Source: JARRQJ01 sp037381915
GTDB lineage: Bacteria > Pseudomonadota > Gammaproteobacteria > DRLM01
DNA: 64,000 bases
Assembly (NCBI GenBank): GCA_037381915.1
Contig: JARRQJ010000001.1
Coordinates: 62,001 to 126,000 of the forward strand
Reading direction: 5' to 3'
Shown: piece after piece, positions 1-8,918 of the stretch
How the letters are laid out: each line of letters begins with the position of its first letter
Position numbering within the stretch: position 1 is the first letter of the stretch
Made by a program: the position numbers and the translations under genes
Notes under the pieces: model-generated
What the model was told of the DNA's origin: nothing
What the model saw: the letters and a program-made list of their open reading frames with translations, nothing else
Database searches by the model: none

Positions 1-961
1 GGCGCAATTGATTCTGCGGATTACAGACAAAGACCCGCACTTGGTATACCAAGTCCGTGCGAACTTCTCGCGTTTCCACCGACTTCGGCGTGAATTCGGC
101 AGTGGGCGAGATGAAACCGATCCAGCCGTCATAGCTTTTTTCGGGGAAGCTGTCCGTATGCACCGAGGCGCGCATGCCCGGATGGATACGGCCCAGATCG
201 GTCTCGCCGACATAGGCACGAACCCAGAGCGGATTGGTCAAGGCGAGGGTATAGACCGGACGCTGCGGGGTGGCCATGTCGCCCGGTTCCAGCAGGCGAT
301 CCTGAATCACGCCGGCCGCCGGGGCATAGAGATCCGCATCGGCCAACTGGCGCCGCACCAGGGCCAGCTGTGCCTGATCAGCCTTCAGTATCGCCTCGGC
401 GGCGGCAATGTCCTCCTTGCGCGGGCCGGCCTCAGCGAGGCGCAGCGATTCCTCGACGGCCCGCAGCTTCGCCTTGCCTGCATCCGCTGCGGCGCGAGCG
501 TTGTCTGCCTGTTCCTGGGACGCCAGTTTCCGCGTCGTCAGCTCAGCGAGACGGCGGCTGGTGCGCTCGGCATTGGCGGCGGTGATGCGGGCTGCTTCCA
601 CTTCCGCCCGCAGCTGGCGGATTTCCTCGGGCCGGGTGCCGGCCTTGAGTTTCGCTACGACCTGCCGTTGCGCCGCGACGCGGGCGGCGGCCTGGTCTGT
701 CGCGTGCTGCAGACGCGTCTTGTCGAGGCTGGCCAGCAGGTCGCCCTTTTTGACCCGATCGCCCTCCTGGAAGCGCATGTCGGAAATTCGTTCACTGCCG
801 TTGAAGGCAAGTTGGACCTGGCGGATGTCAACGTTGCCATGGAGCGTAAGGGTATTGCCGGTATCGTTGTTGTCGGCGCGGTGCCAAAACAAGTAACCGG
901 CAGTACCGGCGGCGATGAGAATCAAAAGCAGGGGAAGCAGGAACTTGATCCGTTTGTTCAT
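1..961 (-). CDS. HlyD-family efflux periplasmic adaptor, 3' end outside window
   Basis: Membrane-fusion (adaptor) subunit of a tripartite or ABC-type efflux pump; it would link an inner-membrane pump to an outer-membrane channel. The start is ATG at 961, opening with MNKRIKFLLPLLLILIAAG, a short charged N-terminus and one membrane anchor. A lipoyl-like barrel half follows (GNVDIRQVQLAFNGSERIS, then EGDRVKKGDLLASLD), then a long Ala/Arg/Glu-rich coiled-coil hairpin and the second barrel half (DADLYAPAAGVIQDRLLEPGD). The layout resembles E. coli YbhG. At least 320 residues are present before the window edge cuts the C-terminus. Pump partners would lie to the left, so the substrate cannot be guessed. 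The long open frame on the opposite strand here is its shadow. Confidence 0.88.
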   Translation of the reverse strand, partial: MNKRIKFLLPLLLILIAAGTAGYLFWHRADNNDTGNTLTLHGNVDIRQVQLAFNGSERISDMRFQEGDRVKKGDLLASLDKTRLQHATDQAAARVAAQRQVVAKLKAGTRPEEIRQLRAEVEAARITAANAERTSRRLAELTTRKLASQEQADNARAAADAGKAKLRAVEESLRLAEAGPRKEDIAAAEAILKADQAQLALVRRQLADADLYAPAAGVIQDRLLEPGDMATPQRPVYTLALTNPLWVRAYVGETDLGRIHPGMRASVHTDSFPEKSYDGWIGFISPTAEFTPKSVETREVRTDLVYQVRVFVCNPQNQLR

Positions 962-1423
962 GCGACTTGATTTCTCCGGTTCGATGTTGTTGGCCCGGAG
1001 TATGAGTGTAGCCGGGCGCGGGGAGAATGTCGCGCCGATGGACTATTTGCATGGCCAATGGCAACGATCTGATTCTGAAAAGTGGTGGATATTTCGATCA
1101 CCTCTTCGAGTACGGCCTGATGGCGTCCTAGGGCGTAGTCACGCTTCTGCTTGGCACGGCGCGAATCCGCTGAGACACCCTGTCCTCTGACAATAGATGC
1201 CGTCGTTTCCTCCAGTCGGAATTATCCTGCCCGATCGACGGGGCTTGGAAGATGCGGCCGGGCGGTTTGAACCCGGTTAACCGTGACACAGTTCGCGTTT
1301 TCGCGTCGTGCCCGCTTGGCATAATGTGACCGGTTTGGCAAATCTGCAATAAATTCCAATTCAGCCGTTTCCAGACCGTCAAGCTGCAGATCGTTTTACC
1401 GATAAGCCTCTCGTAATAGGAAA
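962..1423. other. Intergenic region upstream of the riboswitch leader
   Basis: No convincing coding region is visible on either strand. It should carry the promoters of the HlyD gene (leftward) and of the riboswitch-protease transcript (rightward). CATAAT at 1320-1325 would suit a -10 box for the rightward transcript, about 90 bases before the riboswitch, but no good -35 box lies at the right distance. This is inference only. Confidence 0.4.
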
Positions 1424-1513
1424 GCGAAAAAGGCAAACCCGATCGAAAGACGGGGGCGCAAAGTTACCGGTCTACAGGGCGCAGGCCCCAGGACAGCGGG
1501 ATTGCCGACGATC
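1424..1513 (+). ncRNA. Cyclic-di-GMP-I (GEMM-I) riboswitch aptamer
   Basis: The leader carries the conserved GEMM-I blocks in order: GGCAAACC (1432-1439), a GAAA tetraloop in a short hairpin (GATCGAAAGACGG), the invariant GGGCGCAAAG just after it, then CCGGTCTA, a GC-rich hairpin, and the closing AGGACAGCGGGATTGCCGA. This lines up with the Vibrio Vc2 aptamer block by block. The known ligand of this class is cyclic di-GMP. The aptamer sits in the same orientation about 110 bases before the protease start at 1624. A 6-bp hairpin (TCGGCG 1524-1529 with CGCCGA 1540-1545) lies just after it and could belong to the expression platform. Whether the switch is ON or OFF cannot be read from the sequence. 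Confidence 0.9.
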
Positions 1514-1623
1514 CATAGCCTCATCGGCGGACATTCGGTCGCCGACAGCGCATGACGGTCAACCCCCTCAATCTTGCTTGTGCCGTGACTTGCCTCCCGA
1601 CTAGGGGAAGGTCAGGAGACGGC

Positions 1624-3753
1624 ATGAGGAAAATGTTTTCGGTGCTGCTTGTGGGGGCGACGGCTGCCGCATGGAATATGCCGGTATTCGCTGCGCTCAG
1701 GCCCGCGGAGCTGGTCGCGCCGTTCACTGGCGAGTCCGTTTTATCCAGGGATATACCGGACGGTTATTTCGAACCCGTGGAGTTGAACGGTGCGGCGCTG
1801 TTCGCGCAGCCGGCGGACTCCAGGCGTGATCTGAACCTGCCGCACCTGGGTAGCTTGGCAGTCGTACATGATCGTACCCAGACCGTGGACCTTGGCGGCC
1901 AGGTGAGCCGTTGGGAGGGTCATGTCGCGGGGCATGATGCTTTGAAAGTCACCTTTGTCAAAGGGATCTCGGGCATGGTGTCCGGGGTCATCGATACGCC
2001 TGCCGGCCGGGTGCTGTTAGGCCAGGCGGGTGGTTATATCCTTTACAAGCAGAGTCGCTCCGTATCCTCTCCACTTCCGGATGCCGGCAAGGATATCCCA
2101 GAGGCCCTGTTGCCGCAGCCGCCGGTTGACAAGAACTCGGCCGGGCGCGAGAAGCCGGCCGCCGTTGCCTACCCGACCGAGTTCAACGCGGCGGCGCTCG
2201 CCCGGGTTCCGCTCAAGGGGGAAGTGGAAGTGACGCTGCCGGGGGCCGGCAAATTTCACGTAATACACGACAACACCTTGAGCGGAGATCTGGGAGCGAC
2301 CACCTTCGTCGGCTATCTCAAGGATTTCGGGAACGACTTTCGCATGGTCGTTACCTATTCACCCGACGGCGCGCAGGGGCAAGTCTCGACGCCGTACGGC
2401 ATGTATCTCATCAAGACCGTCGGTTCCCGGCAATGGTTGATTGACGTCAACGGTTCCGGTCTGCGCCATGTCATACCGACGGGTAATGACGGCGTGGATC
2501 AAGGCGTGGAACCCCCGGCGTCGGCCATAGAGGGCGCCGCGGCGCAGGCGGCAGTGGCGACTTCCGCCGCTGCATCCACGGGGGTTGCCGCAAATCAGAC
2601 GGCCTCCGCTACGGTCACAAACGACGACCGGACCCGCATCGATGTGCTGGTACTCTACACGCCGGGCATGGAGACCAGCTACGGCGGCGCCGCTCAAGTC
2701 GAGACCCGCGTGCAATATCTCGTGGCCCTGGCCAATCAGGCGTATGTGGACAGCGGCGTGAAAATTGTGCTGCACCTGGCGGGCCTCGTCAAAATCGATG
2801 CGCCGGACTATTCGTCGAGCATGGACGCTCTGCACGACATCACCAACGGCGCCGCGCCCTACAACAATGTCGCGTGGTTGCGCGACGCCTATGGCGCGGA
2901 TCTCGTCTCGCTGCTCCGCCCCTTTTCCATGGCGCAAGGCGGTTTGTGCGGAACCGCATGGGTAGGGGGATCCAACGGCGCTTCCATGGCGCCGTACAGA
3001 AGCCAGGGTTTTTCACTGGTGAGCGACGGCCGAGACGGCGGCTACTATTGCCCCGCTTACACCTTCGCTCACGAGCTCGGCCACAATTTGGGCAGCGTGC
3101 ACGATCGGGCCACCGTCGCCCAGCAGGACGGCAACCAGGGTGCCTATTCCTATTCCTTTGGTTACGGCGTCGCCGGTCAATTCGGTACCATCATGAGCTA
3201 TATCGATCCCGAGATCGGCAAGTTTTCCAATCCCGATAAACTGTGCAAGGGACAAATGGCTTGCGGCGTTGCGGAGACCGACGCTTCCAACTCGGCCGAC
3301 AACGTGCTGTCCCTCAACAATACGCGTCGCTATGTGGCGGCCTATACGTCCGGGGCGGTCGCCGGCGTGCAAATGATCTCGATCGCCGGCGTGATTACCG
3401 CACAAGGCAAGGCGCTGAGCGGCGTGAAGATGAATACCTCGTCGTCTGCCAATTGCACTGGCACGGGGAGCAACGGCAGTTTTTCCTGTATCGTCGCCAG
3501 CGATTGGAGCGGGAATATCACGCCGTCCCTGTCAGGATATACATTCAGCCCGGAGACACTATCCTTGAGCAACCTGAACAGCAATGTCGCCGATCAGAAT
3601 TTCACCGCGGTTCCCGACAAGAATCTGAGCTTGACTGCAGCAGCGAGTCCAAGCTCGGGTTCGGGCGGGGGCGGCGCCGTCAGCATCGAAACTCTGTTGT
3701 CATTGGTGATGCTGGGGGGGCTGAAAGCGCGGAGATGCCGGCGGCCGGCGTGA
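1624..3753 (+). CDS. Secreted reprolysin-like zinc metalloprotease with GlyGly-CTERM tail
   Basis: Extracellular or surface zinc endopeptidase of the metzincin type, 709 residues. ATG 1624 is preferred over an in-frame ATG at 1552: it follows AGGAGA at 1614-1619 and opens a clear signal peptide (MRKMFSVLLVGATAAAWNMPVFA). A propeptide-like region of about 330 residues precedes the catalytic domain. The zinc site HELGHNLGSVH has ligands His483, His487 and His493 and catalytic Glu484; the Met-turn is IMSY with Met524. A small Ig-like or carboxypeptidase-regulatory domain follows at about 585-670. The last 34 residues are a Ser/Gly linker, GGGG, a hydrophobic stretch and an Arg-rich end, the GlyGly-CTERM pattern processed by rhombosortase after type II secretion. 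Expression is probably set by the riboswitch just upstream. Its end is 10 bases from the convergent Ehr operon. Confidence 0.88.
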   Translation: MRKMFSVLLVGATAAAWNMPVFAALRPAELVAPFTGESVLSRDIPDGYFEPVELNGAALFAQPADSRRDLNLPHLGSLAVVHDRTQTVDLGGQVSRWEGHVAGHDALKVTFVKGISGMVSGVIDTPAGRVLLGQAGGYILYKQSRSVSSPLPDAGKDIPEALLPQPPVDKNSAGREKPAAVAYPTEFNAAALARVPLKGEVEVTLPGAGKFHVIHDNTLSGDLGATTFVGYLKDFGNDFRMVVTYSPDGAQGQVSTPYGMYLIKTVGSRQWLIDVNGSGLRHVIPTGNDGVDQGVEPPASAIEGAAAQAAVATSAAASTGVAANQTASATVTNDDRTRIDVLVLYTPGMETSYGGAAQVETRVQYLVALANQAYVDSGVKIVLHLAGLVKIDAPDYSSSMDALHDITNGAAPYNNVAWLRDAYGADLVSLLRPFSMAQGGLCGTAWVGGSNGASMAPYRSQGFSLVSDGRDGGYYCPAYTFAHELGHNLGSVHDRATVAQQDGNQGAYSYSFGYGVAGQFGTIMSYIDPEIGKFSNPDKLCKGQMACGVAETDASNSADNVLSLNNTRRYVAAYTSGAVAGVQMISIAGVITAQGKALSGVKMNTSSSANCTGTGSNGSFSCIVASDWSGNITPSLSGYTFSPETLSLSNLNSNVADQNFTAVPDKNLSLTAAASPSSGSGGGGAVSIETLLSLVMLGGLKARRCRRPA

Positions 3754-3763
3754 CTCGATGGGA

Positions 3764-4279
3764 TCAGGCAGAGCAGCGGTGTCCGAGGATCGCGAGCAGG
3801 CCTTGCAGCAGAGTCGTTGGCGAGGGTGGGCAGCCGTGAATCACCGCATCCACCGGCGTGACGTTGCTTACCGCGCCGCGGCTGGCGTAATTCGTGCCGA
3901 ATTCGCCGCCGCAGGCCGCGCAGTCGCCCGCCGCCACCACCAGCTTGGGTTCGGCGACGGCGTCCACGGTCATCTTCAGCGCCGTTTCCATATTGCGTGT
4001 CACCGGGCCGGTCACCAACAGCATGTCGGCATGGCGTGGCGAGGCCACGAAGTGTATCCCGAAGCGCTCCAGGTCGTAATAAGGATTGTTGAGGGCATGA
4101 ATCTCCAGCTCGCAGCCATTGCATGAGCCTGCGTCCACCATGCGGATGGCCAGTGAGCCCCGGTAGTGACGCCGGATCACCGCCGAGATCCGCTTGCCCA
4201 ATTCCTCGATCTCCGGTTCCGGCCGCGGCAGGTCTTCGGTGACGAGGCCGGTGCGCAGGATTTTGCGGAATATCTTCAT
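3764..4279 (-). CDS. NuoB/HyfI-like small subunit of the Ehr complex
   Basis: Electron-transfer small subunit (171 aa) of a complex-I/hydrogenase-4-related membrane complex. The cysteine pattern for the proximal [4Fe-4S] cluster is present: GSCNGCE, then GDCAACGG, then HGCPPSP. This is the NuoB/HycG/HyfI signature, so the cluster should be intact although the partner large subunit has lost its NiFe site. It is the last gene of the seven-gene operon, 10 bases after the large-subunit gene. No HyfH-like ferredoxin subunit (NuoI type) is encoded beside it. Confidence 0.88.
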   Translation of the reverse strand: MKIFRKILRTGLVTEDLPRPEPEIEELGKRISAVIRRHYRGSLAIRMVDAGSCNGCELEIHALNNPYYDLERFGIHFVASPRHADMLLVTGPVTRNMETALKMTVDAVAEPKLVVAAGDCAACGGEFGTNYASRGAVSNVTPVDAVIHGCPPSPTTLLQGLLAILGHRCSA

Positions 4280-4289
4280 GGGTGCCGCC

Positions 4290-5858
4290 TCACAGATCGT
4301 GCCCGGAGTAGGAGCAGTTGAAGGATTTGTTGTTGAGGGGGAAATCCGGCACGGGCACCTCGCGTGCCGCCAGTTCCAGGCCTAGCCAGTTAATCATAGA
4401 CGGGTCGCGTATGTAGCAGCGCTCGATGCCGCCCTGCGCCGCCAGACGCAGCCACACCACGATCTCGCCGCGCCACGATTCAATGACCGCAAAGCCGCAG
4501 CCGCCGTGAGCAGGCGTTTGCCAAGGCGTGCGGATCGCACCCTCAGGCAAATCGCGCACTATGGTCTCGATCAGGCGGGCGCTGTCTTGAATCTCTGCGA
4601 AACGTACCCACAGCCGTGCGGCCACATCACCGCCGCGGCACACCGCCACCTGCGGCGGATGGCGGTCGTAGGGTGCATAAGCTGCATCGCGGCGTGCATC
4701 GCAGTCCTGTTCCGCGCCGCGTCCGGTGTAGCCCAGCAATCCCAGATCGCCGGCATCGGCCGACTTGACGGCGCCGGAGTCGATGACCCGTTCGCGGATC
4801 GGCGTATGATTCTCGTAGGTGTCGTACAATTCGCGCATCTCGACGGCGATGCTGCGGGTCTGCGCCAGCAACAGTTCCAGGCCGTCAGCGTCTATGTTGC
4901 ACCCGACGCCGCCCGGTACGATGCAGTCCATCATCAGGCGATGGCCGAACAGCCGGCGGTGGAGGCGCGCCAGATCCTCGCGCAGCCGCTGACATTGCAT
5001 ATGCATGAAACTCCAGGCGGCGTCGTTGCAGACCGCGCCGATGTCGCCGACGTGATTGGCCAGGCGCTCGCGTTCGCACAATACGGCGCGCAGCGCCACG
5101 GCGCGCGGCGGCGGCTCAATCCCCGCGGCCTGTTCCGCGGCCTGGCAGAAGGCCCAGCTATGCGCTACGGTGGCATCACCCGAGACACGGCCCGCCAGGC
5201 GCGCCCCCGCGAGGACGTCGCGCCCCTCCATGGCCTTTTCGATACCTTTGTGGACATAGCCCAACCGTTCTTCCAGGTTCAGGATCTGTTCGCCCACAGC
5301 GAGAAAGCGGAAATGTCCCGGCTCGATGATCCCCGCGTGCACCGGGCCCACCGGGATCTGGTAAACGCCGTCGCCTTCCGCCTCGATGAAGGGATAGCAG
5401 CCCTCGATTCGGGGCATTTCCGTTCCGGCCGCGAATTCCTTACGCAGCGGGTAAGCGTCTTCCGGCCAATGTTCATGTTTGATCCAGGAGCGAGTGTCAG
5501 GATGTCCCTCGGGCACCAGGCCGAATAGATCGTGAATGACCCGTTCCATGCGTGCCGCGGCGACGTAGTGAGGCGTGATGCTGGGAAAACTGGTGGCGGC
5601 GCAGTCCAGTATGATCCTGGCGAGGCCATAGCCGTGATCCCTATGAGCGAAGGCGGCGGTCACCGTGAAGGTGTCGGTGATCCGTTCCGCCCAAACCGCA
5701 ACCAGCCGCAGTCCGCGCTCCTTAGCCAGCTTGGCCATGACGGTCCACTGGCCGACGAGGGCCAAGTGCAGACAGGGTGGATGCCCGGGGAGGGTTTGCG
5801 CCGTAATGTCGGCCTCGGCGAGCAGCGTCCTCAAATGTGTGTGCAATGCGAATTTCAT
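4290..5858 (-). CDS. NuoCD/HyfG-like large subunit lacking NiFe cysteines (Ehr type)
   Basis: Fused NuoC-like (about 1-150) and NuoD-like (about 160-522) subunit, 522 aa. Start ATG 5858 overlaps the upstream stop as ATGA; a longer upstream frame only runs through the neighbouring gene. In group 4 hydrogenases the N-terminal motif is RVCGxC; here the equivalent stretch reads RVSGDATVAHS, so both cysteines are gone. The C-terminal CxxC is also missing: the protein ends NKSFNCSYSGHDL. A NiFe centre therefore cannot form in the usual way. This is the hallmark of Ehr complexes, which sit between complex I and group 4 hydrogenases and have no established substrate. Automatic annotation is likely to call it hydrogenase 4 or formate hydrogenlyase. 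Confidence 0.85.
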   Translation of the reverse strand: MKFALHTHLRTLLAEADITAQTLPGHPPCLHLALVGQWTVMAKLAKERGLRLVAVWAERITDTFTVTAAFAHRDHGYGLARIILDCAATSFPSITPHYVAAARMERVIHDLFGLVPEGHPDTRSWIKHEHWPEDAYPLRKEFAAGTEMPRIEGCYPFIEAEGDGVYQIPVGPVHAGIIEPGHFRFLAVGEQILNLEERLGYVHKGIEKAMEGRDVLAGARLAGRVSGDATVAHSWAFCQAAEQAAGIEPPPRAVALRAVLCERERLANHVGDIGAVCNDAAWSFMHMQCQRLREDLARLHRRLFGHRLMMDCIVPGGVGCNIDADGLELLLAQTRSIAVEMRELYDTYENHTPIRERVIDSGAVKSADAGDLGLLGYTGRGAEQDCDARRDAAYAPYDRHPPQVAVCRGGDVAARLWVRFAEIQDSARLIETIVRDLPEGAIRTPWQTPAHGGCGFAVIESWRGEIVVWLRLAAQGGIERCYIRDPSMINWLGLELAAREVPVPDFPLNNKSFNCSYSGHDL

Positions 5859-7318
5859 GGAGCGGCCCCTTGCAGCAGGGCGGCGGCGGTCTGGTACCAG
5901 TCGGCGAGAAAGGTGGGAATGGCCAGCCCCAGCCATAAGGCCAAGCCCAAGTGAATATAGACGGGGAACATGTAGGTACGTACCACACGTGCTTGTTCGG
6001 GAGGCGTGCCGAAGGCCATGGGCTGCACGTAACGCAACAGCCCCGCAAAGGCCAGCACCAGTCCCAGCAATAACAGGACTATTGTCCAAGGATGGGTGTG
6101 CAGGGCCGCGGTGAACAACAGGAATTCGCTGGTGAACACCCCGAAGGGGGGGAAGCCGGCGATGGCGACGGTGCCGATCAGCAGGCCCCAGCCGATGCCC
6201 GGATGGTGATGCACCAGGCCGCGGATATTGATGATCTGCTGGGTGCCCATGGCCTGAGCCGCATGGCCGACGGTAAAGAAGATCCCGGACTTGACCAAAG
6301 AATGGACCGTCATGTGCAATAATCCGGCGAAGTTGGCGAGCGGCGTGCCGATGCCGAAGGCCAGCGTCATCAGCCCCATATGTTCGATGGACGAGAAAGA
6401 AAAGAGGCGTTTGATATCACGCTGGCGATGCAAGGCCAGCGCCGCCACCAGGAGGGACAGCAGGCCGAAGCCCATCATCAGCTTGCCGGCGAGGCCGCTG
6501 TGGGTGGCGCCGTCCACCAGCGCCTTACAGCGCACTAGGGCATAGAGCGCCACATTGAGCAGCAGCCCAGAGAGCACCGCGGAGATCGGCGTCGGCCCTT
6601 CGCCGTGGGCATCGGGCAACCAGGTGTGCATAGGGACCAGACCGACCTTGGTGCCGTAACCCACCATCAGGAACATAAAGGCGATGGTCATCACCCCCGG
6701 GTCAAGCTGGTGCGAATGTTCGTAGAGCAGGGTCCAGGTCAGGGCGGCATTGCCGTGACCCAGGGCTTCGGACGAGGTGGAAAACAGCAGGATGGTACCG
6801 AACAGAGCCAGGGCGATGCCCACGCCGCACACGATGAAATATTTCCAGGCGGCGGCGATGGCGGCGGGGGTGCGATACAGGGAGACCAGCAACACCGTCG
6901 CCAGGGTCGCCAGTTCCAGCGCAATCCACAACACCCCTAGGTTGTTGGTAGTGAGGCCCAGATACATGCCGAAGACGAACAGCTGATACATGGCGTGATA
7001 GAGACGCAGGCGCGCGGACGTCACCCGGCCGATTTCCTGCTCATGGAGCATGTAGGGGCCGGAAAAGAGGGCGGTGGTGGTGGCGACGAAGGCGGTCAGG
7101 AACACCAGAAAGACGTTATACGCGTCGAGGAAAAACACTTGGCCGTGCGCGGTGAACGATCCGTGATCCAATACCCGCAAGGCCAGTCCCAGGGCGGCCG
7201 CAAGGGTGACGGCGCTGGCGGCGACATTGAGGGCGATCGCGCGCCGGTCATGGACCATGAAGGCCATGGCGGCGCCGGCGAGCAACGGTGTACCCAGCAA
7301 CAGATCGAAGAGGTTCAC
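5855..7318 (-). CDS. HyfF/NuoN-like antiporter-type membrane subunit
   Basis: Polytopic proton- or cation-translocating subunit of the Ehr complex, 487 aa, of the Mrp-antiporter/NuoLMN family. The start is GTG 7318, giving MNLFDLLLGTPLLAG, and overlaps the previous stop as GTGA; the longer open frame upstream is a shadow of the preceding gene. Typical features are the motif GTKVGLVPMHTWLPDAHGEG with the conserved Lys in a membrane helix, then KRLFSFSSIEHMG. About 14 hydrophobic segments can be counted roughly. Confidence 0.86.
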   Translation of the reverse strand: MNLFDLLLGTPLLAGAAMAFMVHDRRAIALNVAASAVTLAAALGLALRVLDHGSFTAHGQVFFLDAYNVFLVFLTAFVATTTALFSGPYMLHEQEIGRVTSARLRLYHAMYQLFVFGMYLGLTTNNLGVLWIALELATLATVLLVSLYRTPAAIAAAWKYFIVCGVGIALALFGTILLFSTSSEALGHGNAALTWTLLYEHSHQLDPGVMTIAFMFLMVGYGTKVGLVPMHTWLPDAHGEGPTPISAVLSGLLLNVALYALVRCKALVDGATHSGLAGKLMMGFGLLSLLVAALALHRQRDIKRLFSFSSIEHMGLMTLAFGIGTPLANFAGLLHMTVHSLVKSGIFFTVGHAAQAMGTQQIINIRGLVHHHPGIGWGLLIGTVAIAGFPPFGVFTSEFLLFTAALHTHPWTIVLLLLGLVLAFAGLLRYVQPMAFGTPPEQARVVRTYMFPVYIHLGLALWLGLAIPTFLADWYQTAAALLQGAAP

Positions 7319-7974
7319 CGTCTTTCCTCCAGGTGCTCCAGATCCAGGGAGTCGAAGGTCTTGCGGATCTGGAAGAAAAACAGGCCGAAGATCAGGGCGG
7401 CGATCAACACGTCGAAGGCCACGCCTATCTCCACCACCAGCGGCATGCCGTAGGTGGCGGCGGTCGCGGTGAAGAACAGCGCATTCTCCATGGCGAGAAA
7501 ACCGATGACCTGGGTGATGGCCTTGCGGCGGGTGATCATCATCAGCATGCTGAGCAGTACGCAGGCCAGAGCGATGGCGATGGTGTTGCGCGTCACCAGC
7601 TGCGAGAGTTTTTCGATGGGCAGGCTGATGTAAAAGGCGAACAATACCAGGGCGGCGCCGATCAATAAGGTCGCCGAGACGTTGACCAGGGGTTCCACCT
7701 CGCGGTGAACGCCGAGTCGTACGACGATGCGCCATAACAGCCACGGCAGCAGCAAGCCTTTGAGCAGCAACGCCAGCAGCGCCGAGATATATAATTCAGG
7801 TACGTCGGCGACGAAGGCCACCAATGCCGAGGTCAGGGCGAGGAGCACGCCTTGGAGCGCGAACCAGCGCAGCAGGGCGTGCATGTGGCGCTGCGCCAGC
7901 AGAGCGAAGACAATCAGCAGCATCGTCGCCGCTGCTACCGCCACCCATTGTTGGAGTAATGTGGATGGCATCAC
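7315..7974 (-). CDS. HyfE-like membrane subunit
   Basis: Small polytopic subunit, 219 aa, matching HyfE of hydrogenase 4, whose C-terminal part resembles NuoK. The protein is almost wholly hydrophobic with about six membrane segments and a charged C-terminus (LEHLEERR). GTG 7974 overlaps the upstream stop as GTGA; ATG at 7971 is an equally possible start one residue later. Position between the NuoH-like and NuoN-like subunits fits the hyf gene order. Confidence 0.82.
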   Translation of the reverse strand: MMPSTLLQQWVAVAAATMLLIVFALLAQRHMHALLRWFALQGVLLALTSALVAFVADVPELYISALLALLLKGLLLPWLLWRIVVRLGVHREVEPLVNVSATLLIGAALVLFAFYISLPIEKLSQLVTRNTIAIALACVLLSMLMMITRRKAITQVIGFLAMENALFFTATAATYGMPLVVEIGVAFDVLIAALIFGLFFFQIRKTFDSLDLEHLEERR

Positions 7975-8918
7975 ACGCGCACCTCCAGGATGTAATGAGT
8001 CAGCATGCCGAGAATCGCCAGCAGGAAGGCCAGGCCCAGGTATTCCGGTACACGGAAGATGCGCATCTTGGCCATCCAGGTTTCAAACACGGCCAGCAAC
8101 ACGAACAGCGCCACTAGCTTGCCCAGCCAAGCCCCGACGGCGACGAGCATGCCCACGGTATCGGCATGCGAGGCCATGCCCCAGGGAAAGAACAGATTGA
8201 GCAGCAAGGTGGCGAACAGCAGGAGTTTGATCTGATTGGCCCATTCGATGAGGGCAAGGTAGCGCCCGGAATACTCGAGGATCATGGCTTCGTGGATCAT
8301 GGTGAGTTCGAGATGGGTGGCGGGATTGTCAACCGGGATACGACCGGTCTCAGCGATGGTTACCATTACCAGCGCGGCCAGGGCGAAGGCCAGCGACGGA
8401 TGCAGGCCCGGTCCTGAACTCAATACCGTATGGATCATGGCGCCCATATTGGTGCTGTGCGCCGTGATGGACAGCACGAAGATGCTCATGAGCATGGCCG
8501 GTTCGGTCAAGGCGGCGAAAGTCATTTCGCGGCTGGCGCCCATGCCGCCGAAGGCGGTGCCCACGTCCATGGCGGCCAGGGCGGTGAAAAAGCGTGCCAA
8601 GGCCAGCAGTGCCACCAGGGCGATCACGTCGGCGGCGGCGGTCAGCGGCGTTGCGATCAGGATCACCGGCACGATGGCGGCGGCCAGCGCGGTGGCGGCG
8701 AAGATCACGTATGGCGCGGTGCGGAACACCCAGGACGCCTGCTCCGCCAGCACCGGTTGCTTGGCGAATAGTTTGGCAAGGTCACGATAGCACTGCCGCA
8801 GGGGCGGGCCGCGGCGGTTTTGCAGGCGCGCCTTGAATATCCTTACCATGGAGGTGACCGGCGGGGCGAGGCCGACCATCAACAGCGCCTCGACGAGATT
8901 CCACAACCACAGGCTCAT
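7971..8918 (-). CDS. HyfC/NuoH-like membrane anchor subunit
   Basis: NuoH-family subunit, 315 aa, which in related complexes joins the hydrophilic arm to the ion-pumping membrane arm. ATG 8918 (MSLWLWNLVEALLM) overlaps the previous stop as ATGA; the longer upstream frame is a shadow. Conserved NuoH-type loops are visible: RRGPPLRQCYRDLAKLF early on, FGGMGASREM in the middle, and AETGRIPVDNPATHLELTM with its charged residues. About eight membrane helices. Confidence 0.87.
   Translation of the reverse strand: MSLWLWNLVEALLMVGLAPPVTSMVRIFKARLQNRRGPPLRQCYRDLAKLFAKQPVLAEQASWVFRTAPYVIFAATALAAAIVPVILIATPLTAAADVIALVALLALARFFTALAAMDVGTAFGGMGASREMTFAALTEPAMLMSIFVLSITAHSTNMGAMIHTVLSSGPGLHPSLAFALAALVMVTIAETGRIPVDNPATHLELTMIHEAMILEYSGRYLALIEWANQIKLLLFATLLLNLFFPWGMASHADTVGMLVAVGAWLGKLVALFVLLAVFETWMAKMRIFRVPEYLGLAFLLAILGMLTHYILEVRV

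Noticed and set aside
8..970. Long open frame on the plus strand
   Set aside because: The minus strand encodes a full HlyD adaptor N-terminus over the same bases; the plus-strand product has no family features.
1264..1285. TTTGAACCCGG resembling a tRNA T-arm
   Set aside because: No acceptor, D or anticodon arms could be built around it.
5855..7744. 629-residue frame suggesting a longer HyfF-like protein
   Set aside because: The first 142 residues are a shadow of the HyfE-like gene; the GTG start at 7318 overlapping its stop fits the operon and the family.
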